From: an uncultured bacterium
Lineage (GTDB): Bacteria > Actinomycetota > Coriobacteriia > Coriobacteriales > Coriobacteriaceae
Direction: 5' to 3'
NCBI GenBank assembly: GCA_905215525.1
Contig: CAJMQJ010000001.1
Span: 608,516-672,515 of the forward strand
DNA length: 64,000 bases
Positions within the stretch are counted from its first letter, which is position 1. Each line of letters begins with the position of its first letter. A program made the translations under genes and the position numbers. The notes beneath the pieces were generated by a model. The model worked only from the letters and a program-made list of their open reading frames with translations, had not been told where the DNA came from and ran no database searches. Positions 32,745 to 41,452 of this stretch are shown one piece after another.

Positions 32745-33863
32745 ATGAATCCAAATCCCTTTAAGCCAACGGCTGGCAAGCGCCCTCCGATACTCATCGG
32801 TCGCGAGTCGGTCATCGAAGATTTTGAGGAAGGACTCGACAACGGCGCCGGAGCGCCGGGCAGGCTCATGCTCATTACGGGAAACCGCGGCTGTGGCAAA
32901 ACGGTTCTCCTGCGGGAGCTGCAACGTCTAGCCAGCGAGCGCGGATGGGCGGTTGTCTCCGATTCCGCTTCGCTTGGCTTATGCGACCGATTGGCCGATG
33001 CGCTCCGCTCGAATAAACCCGTTGTGACGTCAATGGAATTCGGTCCGTCGTTTGGCCGGATGTCGGTCGAGGCGGCGCGAGCAAAGGGCGAAACGTTGCG
33101 AGGGCTGGTCAACGAGCGCTTCAAGAAGCTCGGTCCAGGCAAGGGCATACTGTTTGCGATTGACGAGGCGCAATCTGCGTCTATCGAGGAACTGGCGGCT
33201 CTTGCCGTTCTCTATCAGCAGGTGCTCGGAGATCAGGATGCCACGGGCTTGTCCGATAGCGACCAGCGCGGTCTTGCGCTGGTATTCGCCGGCTTGCCCA
33301 GTATGGTTGACGATCTGCTCGAAGAGCCGAGCGTGACGTTTTTGCGGCGTGCCCAGCAGCGTACGCTGGGGGCGATATCTTTGCCCAAGGTGCGCGATTC
33401 ATATATCCAGACGGTTAAAGATGCTGGCCTTTGCGTCGACGCGGAGACGGCGGGCCTTGCGGCACGCAAGAGTATGGGGCATCCCTATATGGTTCAGCTG
33501 GTGGGCTATTACATGTGGCGCTCTGCTGTCCGGCGCTACTCGCGGGTCATTGAAAGGCGCGATGTCGAGGATGGCCATGCGGATGCCGTCTCTGAGTTCT
33601 ACGAAGCGGTTGACGCGCCCCTGTATTATGGATTGCGCAGTCCGCAACGCCTCTTTATCGAAGCTATGGCTGCTGACGAGGGTGAGCCGACGCGCATGGC
33701 GGATATCATTGAGCGCTGCGACCGTACCCAGAGCTGGGCGAGTAAATATCGCGCAAGCCTGATTCGCGAGCGCGTCATCGAGGCTGCCGGATACGGCCTC
33801 GTCCGGTTTACCGTGCCCATGCTGGGTGCGTACATTCGCGATCGCATTTTATGGCACGAGTAG
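32745..33863 (+). CDS. AAA ATPase, Orc1/Cdc6-like architecture (paralogue 1)
   Basis: 372 residues. Walker A is TGNRGCGKTVLLREL (about 45-59), Walker B GILFAIDEAQ (about 133-142), and FAGLPSMVDDLL carries the sensor 1 region. An arginine-containing FLRRAQQR follows near residue 205. A winged-helix-like C-terminus (RMADIIERCDRTQSWASKYR, about 310-335) would bind DNA or protein. A paralogue with the same plan is encoded on the other side of the UvrA2 gene (36410-37510). GAGGAGG precedes the ATG. The next ATG begins two bases after its stop, so it is coupled to the UvrA2 gene. Function unknown. Confidence 0.85.
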   Translation: MNPNPFKPTAGKRPPILIGRESVIEDFEEGLDNGAGAPGRLMLITGNRGCGKTVLLRELQRLASERGWAVVSDSASLGLCDRLADALRSNKPVVTSMEFGPSFGRMSVEAARAKGETLRGLVNERFKKLGPGKGILFAIDEAQSASIEELAALAVLYQQVLGDQDATGLSDSDQRGLALVFAGLPSMVDDLLEEPSVTFLRRAQQRTLGAISLPKVRDSYIQTVKDAGLCVDAETAGLAARKSMGHPYMVQLVGYYMWRSAVRRYSRVIERRDVEDGHADAVSEFYEAVDAPLYYGLRSPQRLFIEAMAADEGEPTRMADIIERCDRTQSWASKYRASLIRERVIEAAGYGLVRFTVPMLGAYIRDRILWHE

Positions 33864-33864
33864 G

Positions 33865-36369
33865 ATGATAAAGGTGACGGAACAGAAGGTGAGCCCGCAG
33901 GCTATCGAGGTACGTGGCGCGCGCGTCCATAACCTCAAGAACATCGATATCGATATTCCGCTGGGAAAGCTCGTGGGTATTGCCGGCGTATCGGGTTCGG
34001 GCAAGAGCTCGCTGGCACTGGGCGTTCTTTACGCCGAGGGCTCGAGTCGCTACTTGGAGGCGCTCAGCACCTATACCCGCCGCCGTCTGACGCAGGCCGA
34101 GCACGCCCAGGTGGACGAGGTGCTGCACGTGCCGGCGGCGCTCGCGCTGCACCAGCGCCCCAGTGTGCCAGGCGTGCGCTCGACCTTTGGCACCATGACC
34201 GAGCTCAACAACAGCCTGCGTCTGCTCTTTAGCCGCTGCGCGCATCACGTATGCCCGCATTGTGGGGCGCGTGTGGAGCCGAGCCTTAACGTGGCTGCGG
34301 GCCTGTCGCTCACGTGTCCGACATGCGGCCGCGAGTTCTACGCGCCGAGTGCCGAGGACCTTGCCTTTAACAGTGGCGGCGCGTGTCACACCTGTGGCGG
34401 CACCGGTGTCATGCGCGAGGTGGACGAGGCGAGCCTGGTGCCCGACGAGTCAAAGACCATCAACGAGGGCGCAGTGCTTCCCTGGGGCACGCTCATGTGG
34501 GACCTGATGAAGCAGGTGGCCGGCGAGATGGGTGTGCGTACCGATGTGCCGTTTAACCAGCTCACACCTCAAGAGCGCGACATCGTGTTCCACGGCCCGG
34601 CGGTTAAGAAGCATATTCTCTACGTTCCCAAAAACGGCGAGGGCGCCACGCCGCTCGACTTTACCTATTACAACGCCGTCTATACCGTTGAGAATGCGCT
34701 CGCCAAGGTTAAGGACGATAAGGGGCTTAAGCGCGTTGCGCGCTTTTTGCGCGAGGGACCGTGCCGCGATTGCGGCGGCACGCGTCTTTCCGAGGCCGCG
34801 CGCCAGCCTCAGGTGCGCGGTATCAATCTGGCGCAGGCCGCGGCCATGACGCTGGGCGAGGCGATTGAGTGGGTGCGCGGGGTGCCCGCATCCTTGCCGA
34901 CCGAGATGCGGCCCATGGCGACAGACATCTGCGATTCGTTTCTGAGCACGGCCCGTCGCCTGATCGACCTGGGTCTCGACTACCTTTCGCTCGACCGCGC
35001 CGGTGCTACGCTTTCCACGGGCGAGCGCCAGCGCGTGCAGCTTGCCCGCGTGGTGCGCAACCGATCGACGGGCGTGCTGTATGTGCTGGACGAGCCTTCG
35101 ATCGGCTTGCATCCTGCCAATGTCGATGGCCTGGTGGGCGTGATGCGCGATCTGGTGGACGACGGCAACACCGTGGTTGTTGTCGACCACGACACACGCG
35201 TGCTGGCAGAAGCCGACTATCTGGTCGAGATGGGCCCCGTTGCCGGAGCGGGCGGCGGTCATGTAATCGCCGCCGGTTCGGTGGACGAGGTCGAACAATC
35301 GCAGGGCAGCCGCATCGCGCCGTTTTTGCGCTCGGACCCCAAGCGCTTGCGCCCGCAGGTGGCTGACGACGAAATGTTCGACCTAGGCCATATCCGCATG
35401 GCGACCCATACCATCCATACCGTCAGGCCGCTCGAAGTCGATATCCCGCGCGGCCGCCTTGTCGCGGTGACGGGCGTTTCGGGCTCGGGCAAGACGACGC
35501 TGGTGCTCGAGACGCTCATCCCGGCACTCAAGGCACAGGCAGGCGGCGAGCGCCTGCCAAGGCATGTGCGTTGGGTCGATGCCGAGGGTATCGCACGGGC
35601 CAACCTGATTGACGCCACGCCCATTGGCGCCAACGTACGCTCGACGGTGGCGACCTATGCCGACATCCATGATGAGCTGCGCCGCGCCTTCGCCCGTACG
35701 CCCGAGGCCAAGGCGGCAGGGTATAAGGCGGGTGCCTTTAGCTACAACACCGGCGCTTTGCGTTGTCCTACGTGCGATGGCACGGGCTCGATATCGCTTG
35801 ACGTGCAGTTTTTGCCCGATGTCGAGATTGTCTGTCCTGCATGTCGCGGCTCGCGTTATGCAGACGCGGCCTCACACGTCCATCGCGAGGGCAAGGACGG
35901 CAGCCTGCTCACGTTGCCGCAACTTATGGATATGAGCGTGGATGAGGCCCTCGACGCGACCGTCGGACTCAAGAAGGTCCAGGTGCGTTTACAGACCTTG
36001 CACGACCTGGGCTTGGGTTATCTCACGCTTGGTGAGCCCACGCCGGCGCTTTCGGGCGGCGAGGCGCAGCGCCTTAAGCTTGCGAGCGAGATGGGCCGAG
36101 TGCAGGACGATGCCGTATTCGTATTCGACGAGCCCACGATTGGCCTGCATCCGCTCGATGTTCAGGTGCTGCTGAGTGTGTTTGATGGCCTTGTTGCCAA
36201 GGGCGCCACGGTTATCGTGATCGAGCACGACCTCGACCTTATCCGTAACGCCGATTACGTGATCGACATGGGCCCGGGCGGTGGCGACGCGGGCGGGCAA
36301 ATCGTCTGCACCGGTACGCCGGGCGACATCGCAGCTTGCTCCAAGAGCATTACCGGCCGCTATCTATAG
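33865..36369 (+). CDS. UvrA2-type ABC-class ATPase (excinuclease subunit A-like)
   Basis: 834 residues, shorter than canonical UvrA (about 940-970). Two ABC modules: Walker A GVSGSGKSSLALG (about 40) with signature STGERQRVQLARV, and Walker A GVSGSGKTTLVLE (about 548) with signature LSGGEAQRLKLASE. Zinc-finger cysteines occur at CPHCGAR...CPTCGREF, CHTCGGTG and CPTCDGTG...CPACRGSR. The region for UvrB binding seems missing, as in UvrA2/DrrC proteins linked with resistance to DNA-binding drugs in producers. The start ATG at 33865 has a poor ribosome site, consistent with coupling to the AAA gene ending two bases earlier. Confidence 0.9.
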   Translation: MIKVTEQKVSPQAIEVRGARVHNLKNIDIDIPLGKLVGIAGVSGSGKSSLALGVLYAEGSSRYLEALSTYTRRRLTQAEHAQVDEVLHVPAALALHQRPSVPGVRSTFGTMTELNNSLRLLFSRCAHHVCPHCGARVEPSLNVAAGLSLTCPTCGREFYAPSAEDLAFNSGGACHTCGGTGVMREVDEASLVPDESKTINEGAVLPWGTLMWDLMKQVAGEMGVRTDVPFNQLTPQERDIVFHGPAVKKHILYVPKNGEGATPLDFTYYNAVYTVENALAKVKDDKGLKRVARFLREGPCRDCGGTRLSEAARQPQVRGINLAQAAAMTLGEAIEWVRGVPASLPTEMRPMATDICDSFLSTARRLIDLGLDYLSLDRAGATLSTGERQRVQLARVVRNRSTGVLYVLDEPSIGLHPANVDGLVGVMRDLVDDGNTVVVVDHDTRVLAEADYLVEMGPVAGAGGGHVIAAGSVDEVEQSQGSRIAPFLRSDPKRLRPQVADDEMFDLGHIRMATHTIHTVRPLEVDIPRGRLVAVTGVSGSGKTTLVLETLIPALKAQAGGERLPRHVRWVDAEGIARANLIDATPIGANVRSTVATYADIHDELRRAFARTPEAKAAGYKAGAFSYNTGALRCPTCDGTGSISLDVQFLPDVEIVCPACRGSRYADAASHVHREGKDGSLLTLPQLMDMSVDEALDATVGLKKVQVRLQTLHDLGLGYLTLGEPTPALSGGEAQRLKLASEMGRVQDDAVFVFDEPTIGLHPLDVQVLLSVFDGLVAKGATVIVIEHDLDLIRNADYVIDMGPGGGDAGGQIVCTGTPGDIAACSKSITGRYL

Positions 36370-36406
36370 TCAATGTGACAAAGGGACTGCCCCTTTGTCA
36401 CATTGA
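36370..36406. repeat. Family A hairpin repeat, copy 4
   Basis: Extended arms TCAATGTGACAAAGGG and complement (16 bases) around ACTGC. It starts immediately after the UvrA2 stop codon and lies 4 bases from the stop of the convergent AAA gene, a position suited to termination on both strands. Confidence 0.9.
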
Positions 36407-36409
36407 CTT

Positions 36410-37510
36410 CTATTTCACGCATTGAGCTGCGAGATAGTCGCGGAAGAACGGTAATTCAAAAGCGACGATTCCGCGCCCGCGTTCTCCAATGATGCCGGCG
36501 TCTATCATGCGGCGTCGGTAGCGGGAGACCTGTTGCGGCGAACGCTTAAGGCGCTCGACAAGGTCAGCGGTAGTGGACTCTTCTTCGTCATCGAGCATGG
36601 CGATGAGAAATCGCTTGTCCTCTGCAGTGAGTTCCCGGTAAGTCGCTGCGAGGATTCGGTCGTCCATTTCATCGCGTGCGATTTTGATTCCCTGGTCAAA
36701 GTCGCGAGATGATATTTCCCTCGAGTTGCTCGTGAGATCCCAGGCGCGGTAACCCACAAGCTGCAAAAGGAAAGGAAAGCCCGAAATCGAGCGAACGGCC
36801 TTATCGATTCCCTCGGCATCCGCCAGACGGTCGTTTTCCTGGATCGTTCGGATCAAGGCCTCGCGTACATCGTAGTCGGCGATACGCCCCAGATGATATT
36901 GCTGGGCGCGACGAAGGAACGAGACCGTCTTGTGGTTCAGCAACGTCGAGACGTTGTTGGGAAGTCCCGCCATGAGTAGAGCGACGCGTTTCCCATCGGT
37001 CACAAAGTGCTGATACGTGGCTGCGAGCTGGATCATCTCGTCGAGCGTCGGGTCGACCTCATCAACCGTGACGAGTAGACCGGTGCCCGTTTCGTTGAGC
37101 TGGTCGATGATGTCGCTCATGCGATAACGCCAAGTCGAGGCATCGTGAACGCGATTGACCTCGATACTGCCGAGCGGCGCGATTCCGAGACCGGTGACTT
37201 CGAAGTTGTTAGACGGGTTGATGAGATGGCCTGCAGCACGTTTCGCCCCGAGCTCGATTTCCTCAAGCATTCCCGAGAGCGCGGTCGTCTTTACCGCTAT
37301 CCAGCCGTGGGATTCCGCCCTTGTTGCGAGCGACGACATGAGAGCGGTTTTACCGGTTCCACGCGCGCCTGAGAAGATCGAGGTCAATTCCGGGCGTCTA
37401 CGCTGGCTCAAGAAGGCACGGTCCAAATCCCGAATAATCTGTTGTCTGCCGGCGAGATGGGCAGGAACCTCACCAAAACTGGGGGTAAACGGGTTCTCGA
37501 GATATTCCAC
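36410..37510 (-). CDS. AAA ATPase, Orc1/Cdc6-like architecture (paralogue 2)
   Basis: 366 residues from a GTG with AAGGAG six bases upstream. NPFTPSFGEVPAHLAGRQQI at the start, Walker A FSGARGTGKTALMSSL (about 46-61), Walker B GLLVTVDEVD (about 143-152) and LLMAGLPNNVSTLL for sensor 1 follow the order of paralogue 1. The shared FLRRAQQYHLGRI (about 200) confirms common descent. The C-terminus has a winged helix (TTADLVERLKRSPQQVSRYR). AT-rich 10-base repeats (TCAGAATTAA, CTAGAATAAA) lie upstream on its strand. Possible roles include a STAND-like switch or a DNA-associated ATPase. Confidence 0.85.
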   Translation of the reverse strand: MEYLENPFTPSFGEVPAHLAGRQQIIRDLDRAFLSQRRRPELTSIFSGARGTGKTALMSSLATRAESHGWIAVKTTALSGMLEEIELGAKRAAGHLINPSNNFEVTGLGIAPLGSIEVNRVHDASTWRYRMSDIIDQLNETGTGLLVTVDEVDPTLDEMIQLAATYQHFVTDGKRVALLMAGLPNNVSTLLNHKTVSFLRRAQQYHLGRIADYDVREALIRTIQENDRLADAEGIDKAVRSISGFPFLLQLVGYRAWDLTSNSREISSRDFDQGIKIARDEMDDRILAATYRELTAEDKRFLIAMLDDEEESTTADLVERLKRSPQQVSRYRRRMIDAGIIGERGRGIVAFELPFFRDYLAAQCVK

Positions 37511-37595
37511 AAGGCTCTCCTTTCACATCGCCGTTTAACTCCATTTTATTCTAGTTAATTCTGATTAAAAGCGACGGCTCGTTATTTGGTGCATC

Positions 37596-37628
37596 AATGT
37601 GACAAAGGGACAGTCCCTTTGTCACATT
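37596..37628. repeat. Family A hairpin repeat, copy 5
   Basis: AATGTGACAAAGGG and complement around ACAGT. On the minus strand its terminal ATGTGA supplies the last codon and stop of the trmL gene, as copy 3 does for the TetM-like gene. Confidence 0.9.
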
Positions 37629-38221
37629 CCGGGGAAGTTTGTCTGGCGCAGGGCCTCGTAGAGGACGATGGCGGCGCTGTTGGAGAGGTTGAGTGCGCTG
37701 ATGCGGTAGTCGTCCGGATTGACGAAGTTGCCGCAGATATCCTGCTGAAGGATGGCCTCGTGGCCGCTCTCGCTATGCCCGAGCGCCTCCTCGTGGGCTT
37801 CCCAGGCCTCGGCGTTATCGAGCGAGTCGCAGTCGCGCAGCATGGGGATGCGCTCGCAGCGCGCAGGCGCTGCGGCGAGCAGCTCTTCGGGAATCCCCGA
37901 GCTCTCGCTGCCAAAGACCAGATAGTCACCGTCGCGGTAGGTGCTTTGCGCATAGGTGCGGCGCGCCTTTTTGGTCAGCAGATGCAGGCGTTCATCGGCG
38001 GGGGAGAGGCCGTTGCACGTAAGGAAATCCTCCCAGCCGGCATAGGTCGTCACGTCCAAGTTTTGCCAGTAGCCCAGGCCGGCGCGACGCACCGTCTTGT
38101 CGTCGAGCGAAAAGCCCAACGGCTCCACCAGGTGCAGGCGGGTACCGGTGACCACGCAGGTACGGCCGATATTGCCCGTATTGGCCGGAATCTCGGGCGC
38201 ATACAGCACGATATTGAACAT
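37622..38221 (-). CDS. trmL: tRNA (cytidine34-2'-O) methyltransferase TrmL (SPOUT)
   Basis: 199 residues. FNIVLYAPEIPANTGNIGRT is the SPOUT motif 1, VFGSESSGIPEELL (about 103-116) motif 2 and ALNLSNSAAIVLYEALRQ (about 176-193) motif 3; the trefoil-knot SAM-binding site is formed by the last two. It methylates the wobble ribose of tRNA-Leu in E. coli. AAGGAGATTC precedes the ATG. The final Met and stop codon derive from a hairpin repeat. Confidence 0.93.
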   Translation of the reverse strand: MFNIVLYAPEIPANTGNIGRTCVVTGTRLHLVEPLGFSLDDKTVRRAGLGYWQNLDVTTYAGWEDFLTCNGLSPADERLHLLTKKARRTYAQSTYRDGDYLVFGSESSGIPEELLAAAPARCERIPMLRDCDSLDNAEAWEAHEEALGHSESGHEAILQQDICGNFVNPDDYRISALNLSNSAAIVLYEALRQTNFPGM

Positions 38222-38244
38222 GAATCTCCTTGGCTCAGAATGAA

Positions 38245-38283
38245 AAACCACCACGAAGGGGACAGGCACCTTCGTGGTGGTTT
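38245..38283. repeat. Family D hairpin (AAACCACCACGAAGG)
   Basis: Arms AAACCACCACGAAGG and CCTTCGTGGTGGTTT around GGACAGGCA-like loop (the inner G/C pairs are adjacent). It lies between two genes on the same strand, the CobW gene ending at 38320 and trmL starting at 38221, and can act as the terminator of the former. Confidence 0.85.
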
Positions 38284-38319
38284 GGCGGTTACGTGGCAGA
38301 AAATGCTCGCTTCGATAGC

Positions 38320-39450
38320 CTAGGCGCGGTGCCAGTCGGTCAGGCAGGCATCGAGGGCGGCGATGAGCGCATCCTTGTCCATGTGACGGCCGATGATGCA
38401 CAGGCTCGTCATGCGGTCGCCCGTCTCGTCGTCCCAAATCTGCATGATCTCGGGGTTCTCGTCGATAATCTTCTGCTTCTCGCCCTCGGGCGCAGAGTCG
38501 ACAAACAGACCGTTCTCCATCAGACGCATCTGGTGGCCGGCCTGCTCAAACATGTAGCACATGTCCGGATCGCCGGTCTGCCACAGCGGGCCCTTGACGC
38601 GAATGACCTCGTCGGGCCACTCCTGCTCAACAAAATCGGTGAACTTCTGCAGGTCAAACGGCTTGCGGCGGGAGTACACAAAGGTCTCGATGTCGTACTC
38701 GAGCACCTCGGGGTCGTCGTGCTCCTCGGGATGCTCCATGGCCTCGATCCAGGCGGCGGAGTTGTAGGCGCGCATAAAGTCGAAGCGGTCGGTGTCGAGC
38801 AGCTCCTCCATGGGGACCTCGCCGTTTTGGGCCTCGACAATCACGGCGTCCTTCTGCAGGCTGCGCACGATGGCCTTGAGCTCGGCAATCTGCTCAGGCG
38901 TGACGGTATCGGTCTTGTTGAGGATCAGCGTGGAGCAAAACTCGATCTGCTGAATAAGCAGGCTCTCGATGTCGTCCTCATCGATATCCTCGGCGAGCAG
39001 GTCGCGACCGCCGTTGAACTCGTCGTACATGCGGGCGCAGTCGACCACGGCCACGATGTTGTCGAGCGCGAGCTTGGGCTCGCCGCCCACCTTGGCCTCG
39101 TCGCAGAAGCTCGAGATGGTGTAGGCGATGGGGATGGGCTCGCAAATACCCGAGGCCTCGATGATGATGTAGTCGAACTTGCCCGAATCGGCGATGCCCT
39201 GCAGCTGGTTGGCCAGATCGTCCGAAAGCGTGCAGCAGATGCAGCCGTTGGTGAGCGGGATGAGGTCGTCGGTCTCGGAAAGGCCGCCGTCGGCGATAAG
39301 GCTGGCGTCGACGTTGATCTCGCCGATATCGTTGACGATCACGGCGGCGCGGATGCCGCCGTCGTTAGCGAGGATGTGGTTGAGCAGCGTGGTCTTGCCG
39401 GCACCGAGGTATCCGGTAAGCATGATGATCTTCACGGGTTTGTTGGGCAT
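38320..39450 (-). CDS. CobW/ZNG1-family GTP-binding metallochaperone
   Basis: 376 residues. G1 is MLTGYLGAGKTTLLNHIL (about 9-26). The metal site GCICCTLSDDL (about 68-78), with the CxCC motif, and the NKTD guanine motif (about 195) are present. The C-terminal CobW_C domain starts near residue 250 (RRKPFDLQKFTDFVEQEWPD). Members insert Zn or Co into target proteins. The ATG at 39450 is preceded by AAAGGAGGGCAC, while an upstream ATG at 39471 lacks a site. Acidic residues instead of a His-rich loop are seen after the G domain. The metal is not determinable. Confidence 0.88.
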   Translation of the reverse strand: MPNKPVKIIMLTGYLGAGKTTLLNHILANDGGIRAAVIVNDIGEINVDASLIADGGLSETDDLIPLTNGCICCTLSDDLANQLQGIADSGKFDYIIIEASGICEPIPIAYTISSFCDEAKVGGEPKLALDNIVAVVDCARMYDEFNGGRDLLAEDIDEDDIESLLIQQIEFCSTLILNKTDTVTPEQIAELKAIVRSLQKDAVIVEAQNGEVPMEELLDTDRFDFMRAYNSAAWIEAMEHPEEHDDPEVLEYDIETFVYSRRKPFDLQKFTDFVEQEWPDEVIRVKGPLWQTGDPDMCYMFEQAGHQMRLMENGLFVDSAPEGEKQKIIDENPEIMQIWDDETGDRMTSLCIIGRHMDKDALIAALDACLTDWHRA

Positions 39451-39536
39451 GTGCCCTCCTTTGTTAGACATGGCTTACAGTTAAATCTTATGCCAAACGC
39501 CTGCTCTTATACCCACGCGCCGGCAAATAACACAGG

Positions 39537-39878
39537 CTACTCCCAGGCTCCCCATACATCGGGGCAATAACCGACGGTGGCCTTTTTGCCGTTGCGCACG
39601 ATGGGTTCGGCCAAGACCTGCTGATTCTCGAGCAGTTTATCGAAGCGCTGACTGGGGGTGAGGTGCTGGATGAGCGCGAGCGTCTCCTCGTCCTTGGCCT
39701 TGGGGTTGAGTAGCTTGTCGATGCCGCCGACCGCCTGCATCACGCTCGTGAGCTCGCCCTTGCTCATCTCCTTTTCCTTAAGGTCAATAAACTGCACCTT
39801 AATGCGGCGCTCCTTAAAATAACGCTGTGCCTTCTTGGTATCGAAGGACTTCTTAGTCCCGAAGATTTGAATATTCAT
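39537..39878 (-). CDS. ArsC/Spx-family protein lacking the catalytic cysteine
   Basis: 113 residues with the thioredoxin-like ArsC fold. MNIQIFGTKKSFDTKKAQRY places Ser at residue 11, where relatives have the nucleophilic or CxxC cysteine. RRIKVQFIDLKEKEMSKGEL follows, and LAEPIVRNGKKATVGY (about 88-103) matches the conserved cis-Pro/Arg region. It probably cannot reduce arsenate by the usual mechanism and may be a regulatory or binding protein. It ends 12 bases from the preceding flavodoxin-like gene on the same strand, so they may form one unit. Confidence 0.85.
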   Translation of the reverse strand: MNIQIFGTKKSFDTKKAQRYFKERRIKVQFIDLKEKEMSKGELTSVMQAVGGIDKLLNPKAKDEETLALIQHLTPSQRFDKLLENQQVLAEPIVRNGKKATVGYCPDVWGAWE

Positions 39879-39890
39879 GGCCCCGCCGCT

Positions 39891-40514
39891 CTATCGAATG
39901 AAGTTGGTTGTTGCGCGATCGGCTTCGGGCGCGTTGATACCGGCGGCCTGACCTGCCTCGATGCAGCGCAGGAGCCAGGCCATGTTCTTGCCGATGTTTC
40001 GCATGGTGGCAAGGCCCTCGGCATCCCCATCGGCGTCGCCGGGCACGCGGCCAAATACGTTGTTCCAGTAGGTGGAGGCAACTACGGGCATTTGCTTAAT
40101 GGTGAAGTACTTGTTGAGCACATCGAAGGTGGTCGACGTGCCGCCGCGACGGGCAACGGCGACAGCGGCGCCCGGCTTGTGCGTAAAGGCCTTGCTGCCT
40201 GCATAGAATGCGCGGTCGAGTGCCGAGAGGATGCGTCCGCTGGGATGTGCGTAGTAGACGGGCGAGCCAAAGACAAAGCCGTCTGCCTGCTCGGCAGCGG
40301 CAATCAGCTCGTTGACCACATCGTCGTCAAAGGTGCAGCGACCGCCAAGCTTGCCGCACTGACCGCAGCCGATGCAGTCGCGAATGGGCTTGGCGCCCAG
40401 CTGAAACATCTCGGCCTCGATGCCTTCGGCGTTAAGCTGCTCGGCGACCTCGGCGAGTGCGCGGGCCGTGTTGCCGTTTGCCTTGGGGCTGCCATTGACC
40501 AAAAGAACCTTCAT
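39891..40514 (-). CDS. NADPH-dependent FMN reductase/flavodoxin-like protein with CxxCxxC
   Basis: 207 residues. KVLLVNGSPKANGNTARALA (about 2-21) is the FMN phosphate loop of the iron-sulfur flavoprotein group. CIGCGQCGKLGGRC (about 47-60) has compact cysteines as in 2Fe or 4Fe-cluster members. FGSPVYYAHPSGRILSALDR and AVARRGGTSTTFDVLN form the flavin-contact loops. It likely reduces flavin, quinone or small-molecule acceptors. GGGAG precedes the ATG at 40514; longer frames upstream are not supported. Confidence 0.87.
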   Translation of the reverse strand: MKVLLVNGSPKANGNTARALAEVAEQLNAEGIEAEMFQLGAKPIRDCIGCGQCGKLGGRCTFDDDVVNELIAAAEQADGFVFGSPVYYAHPSGRILSALDRAFYAGSKAFTHKPGAAVAVARRGGTSTTFDVLNKYFTIKQMPVVASTYWNNVFGRVPGDADGDAEGLATMRNIGKNMAWLLRCIEAGQAAGINAPEADRATTNFIR

Positions 40515-40848
40515 CACAAACTCCCTCTGCTGTCGGTGACTTCTGCAGAGGATTATCGCACGAGCGGGCAGATGGCGTGGGGCACGATGCCGGCCCCGAG
40601 GGCCCACGGCAGGCACGCTTACCAGGTACGAGCGGGATACGGTCCAGAGGATGTTGGAGTGCGGGGCCTCGTGCGAGCAGATTGTAAGGGGTCTGGGCGG
40701 GTCGCCCTCGATGGCGAGCTTTGAGGCCTTGGAAGGCGGGCTGCTGCGGCGGCTATGGTTTATACTAAGGCGGTTGCTATCGAGTAATTCATACTTGGTT
40801 TGATTCGATTGTGAATGCGTAACTAGGATGGAAAGCAAAGGAAACTCT
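40515..40848. other. 334-base intergenic region with a transposase-like remnant and a -10 box
   Basis: Apart from the remnant described separately (40618-40797), the plus-strand TATACT (40761-40766) could serve the membrane-protein gene starting at 40849. No RNA gene or repeat family member was seen. Confidence 0.4.
40618..40797 (+). pseudogene. Possible remnant of a transposase helix-turn-helix
   Basis: In this frame the bases encode LTRYERDTVQRMLECGASCE followed by QIVRGLGGSPSMAS and a run to a stop at 40800. The piece resembles the helix-turn-helix at the start of several transposases, but has no start codon and is preceded in another frame by a short basic stretch, implying a frameshift. 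Similarity is by eye only. Confidence 0.25.
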
Positions 40849-41169
40849 ATGGAAACAGAGGATGCTGTTTGCTTGATGACTTCGATTGCCTTGATTGTCC
40901 TTTCAATCCAATACCGAAGAGGAAGATGGCTCTGCTCAATTGCTGGATATGATGTCACAAAAAGGGAGAGCGAGATTGATATACGCCCTTACGCAAAGCT
41001 GATTTCTTCTGTGACGTTATGGATGGGGCTGCTGTTTTTCTTGTGGGCGGTAGAGGGCTGGGTACGCGATTGGAATACCAGCGTTTTTGAAGTTTTGGTT
41101 CTACTTCTGTTCAGCTTGGCCTCTTTGTCGTTCGTGCGGCTCGTTAGGTTTGTGTTTATGAGGCGATAG
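40849..41169 (+). CDS. DUF3784-like small membrane protein
   Basis: 106 residues. A first hydrophobic helix (about 5-22) is followed by RGRWLCSIAGYDVTKRESEI, which resembles the IAGYN(T) motif of DUF3784, then helices at about 47-66 and 78-96. AAAGGA precedes the ATG at 40849; an earlier in-frame ATG at 40828 has none. The local base composition is AT-richer than in neighbouring core genes, suggesting transfer. Function unknown. Confidence 0.6.
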   Translation: METEDAVCLMTSIALIVLSIQYRRGRWLCSIAGYDVTKRESEIDIRPYAKLISSVTLWMGLLFFLWAVEGWVRDWNTSVFEVLVLLLFSLASLSFVRLVRFVFMRR

Positions 41170-41194
41170 CCAGCGGAAGTGGCTGGACGACAAA

Positions 41195-41365
41195 ATGGAC
41201 CAATGCAGCCAATTGTCAATAGAATTTGATAGGCTTGGCTTAACAGATTTACTCGAGGGCATATCCGTGGCGGGGGATAGGTTCTATCTTGTTGAGCACT
41301 TATTTGCATCAGGCAAAGTAAACCAAGAGTATCGAAACGGTGCCCCGGGCCCCGGGAGGGACTGA
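41195..41365 (+). CDS. Short ORF of unknown significance (56 codons)
   Basis: The frame from ATG 41195 encodes MDQCSQLSIEFDRLGLTDLL and continues with SVAGDRFYLVEHLFASGK before a GC-rich tail (GAPGPGRD). Composition matches the AT-richer preceding gene, but there is no good ribosome site. The tail coincides with a CCCGGG palindrome, so it may be a gene fragment. Confidence 0.25.
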   Translation: MDQCSQLSIEFDRLGLTDLLEGISVAGDRFYLVEHLFASGKVNQEYRNGAPGPGRD

Positions 41366-41452
41366 GGGGACGTTCGGCTAACTGCGGGTACGACCTATTT
41401 GCCCAATGTGTTCGGTTGAGATCGGAAATTAACCATCATGCGCCCCATAACG

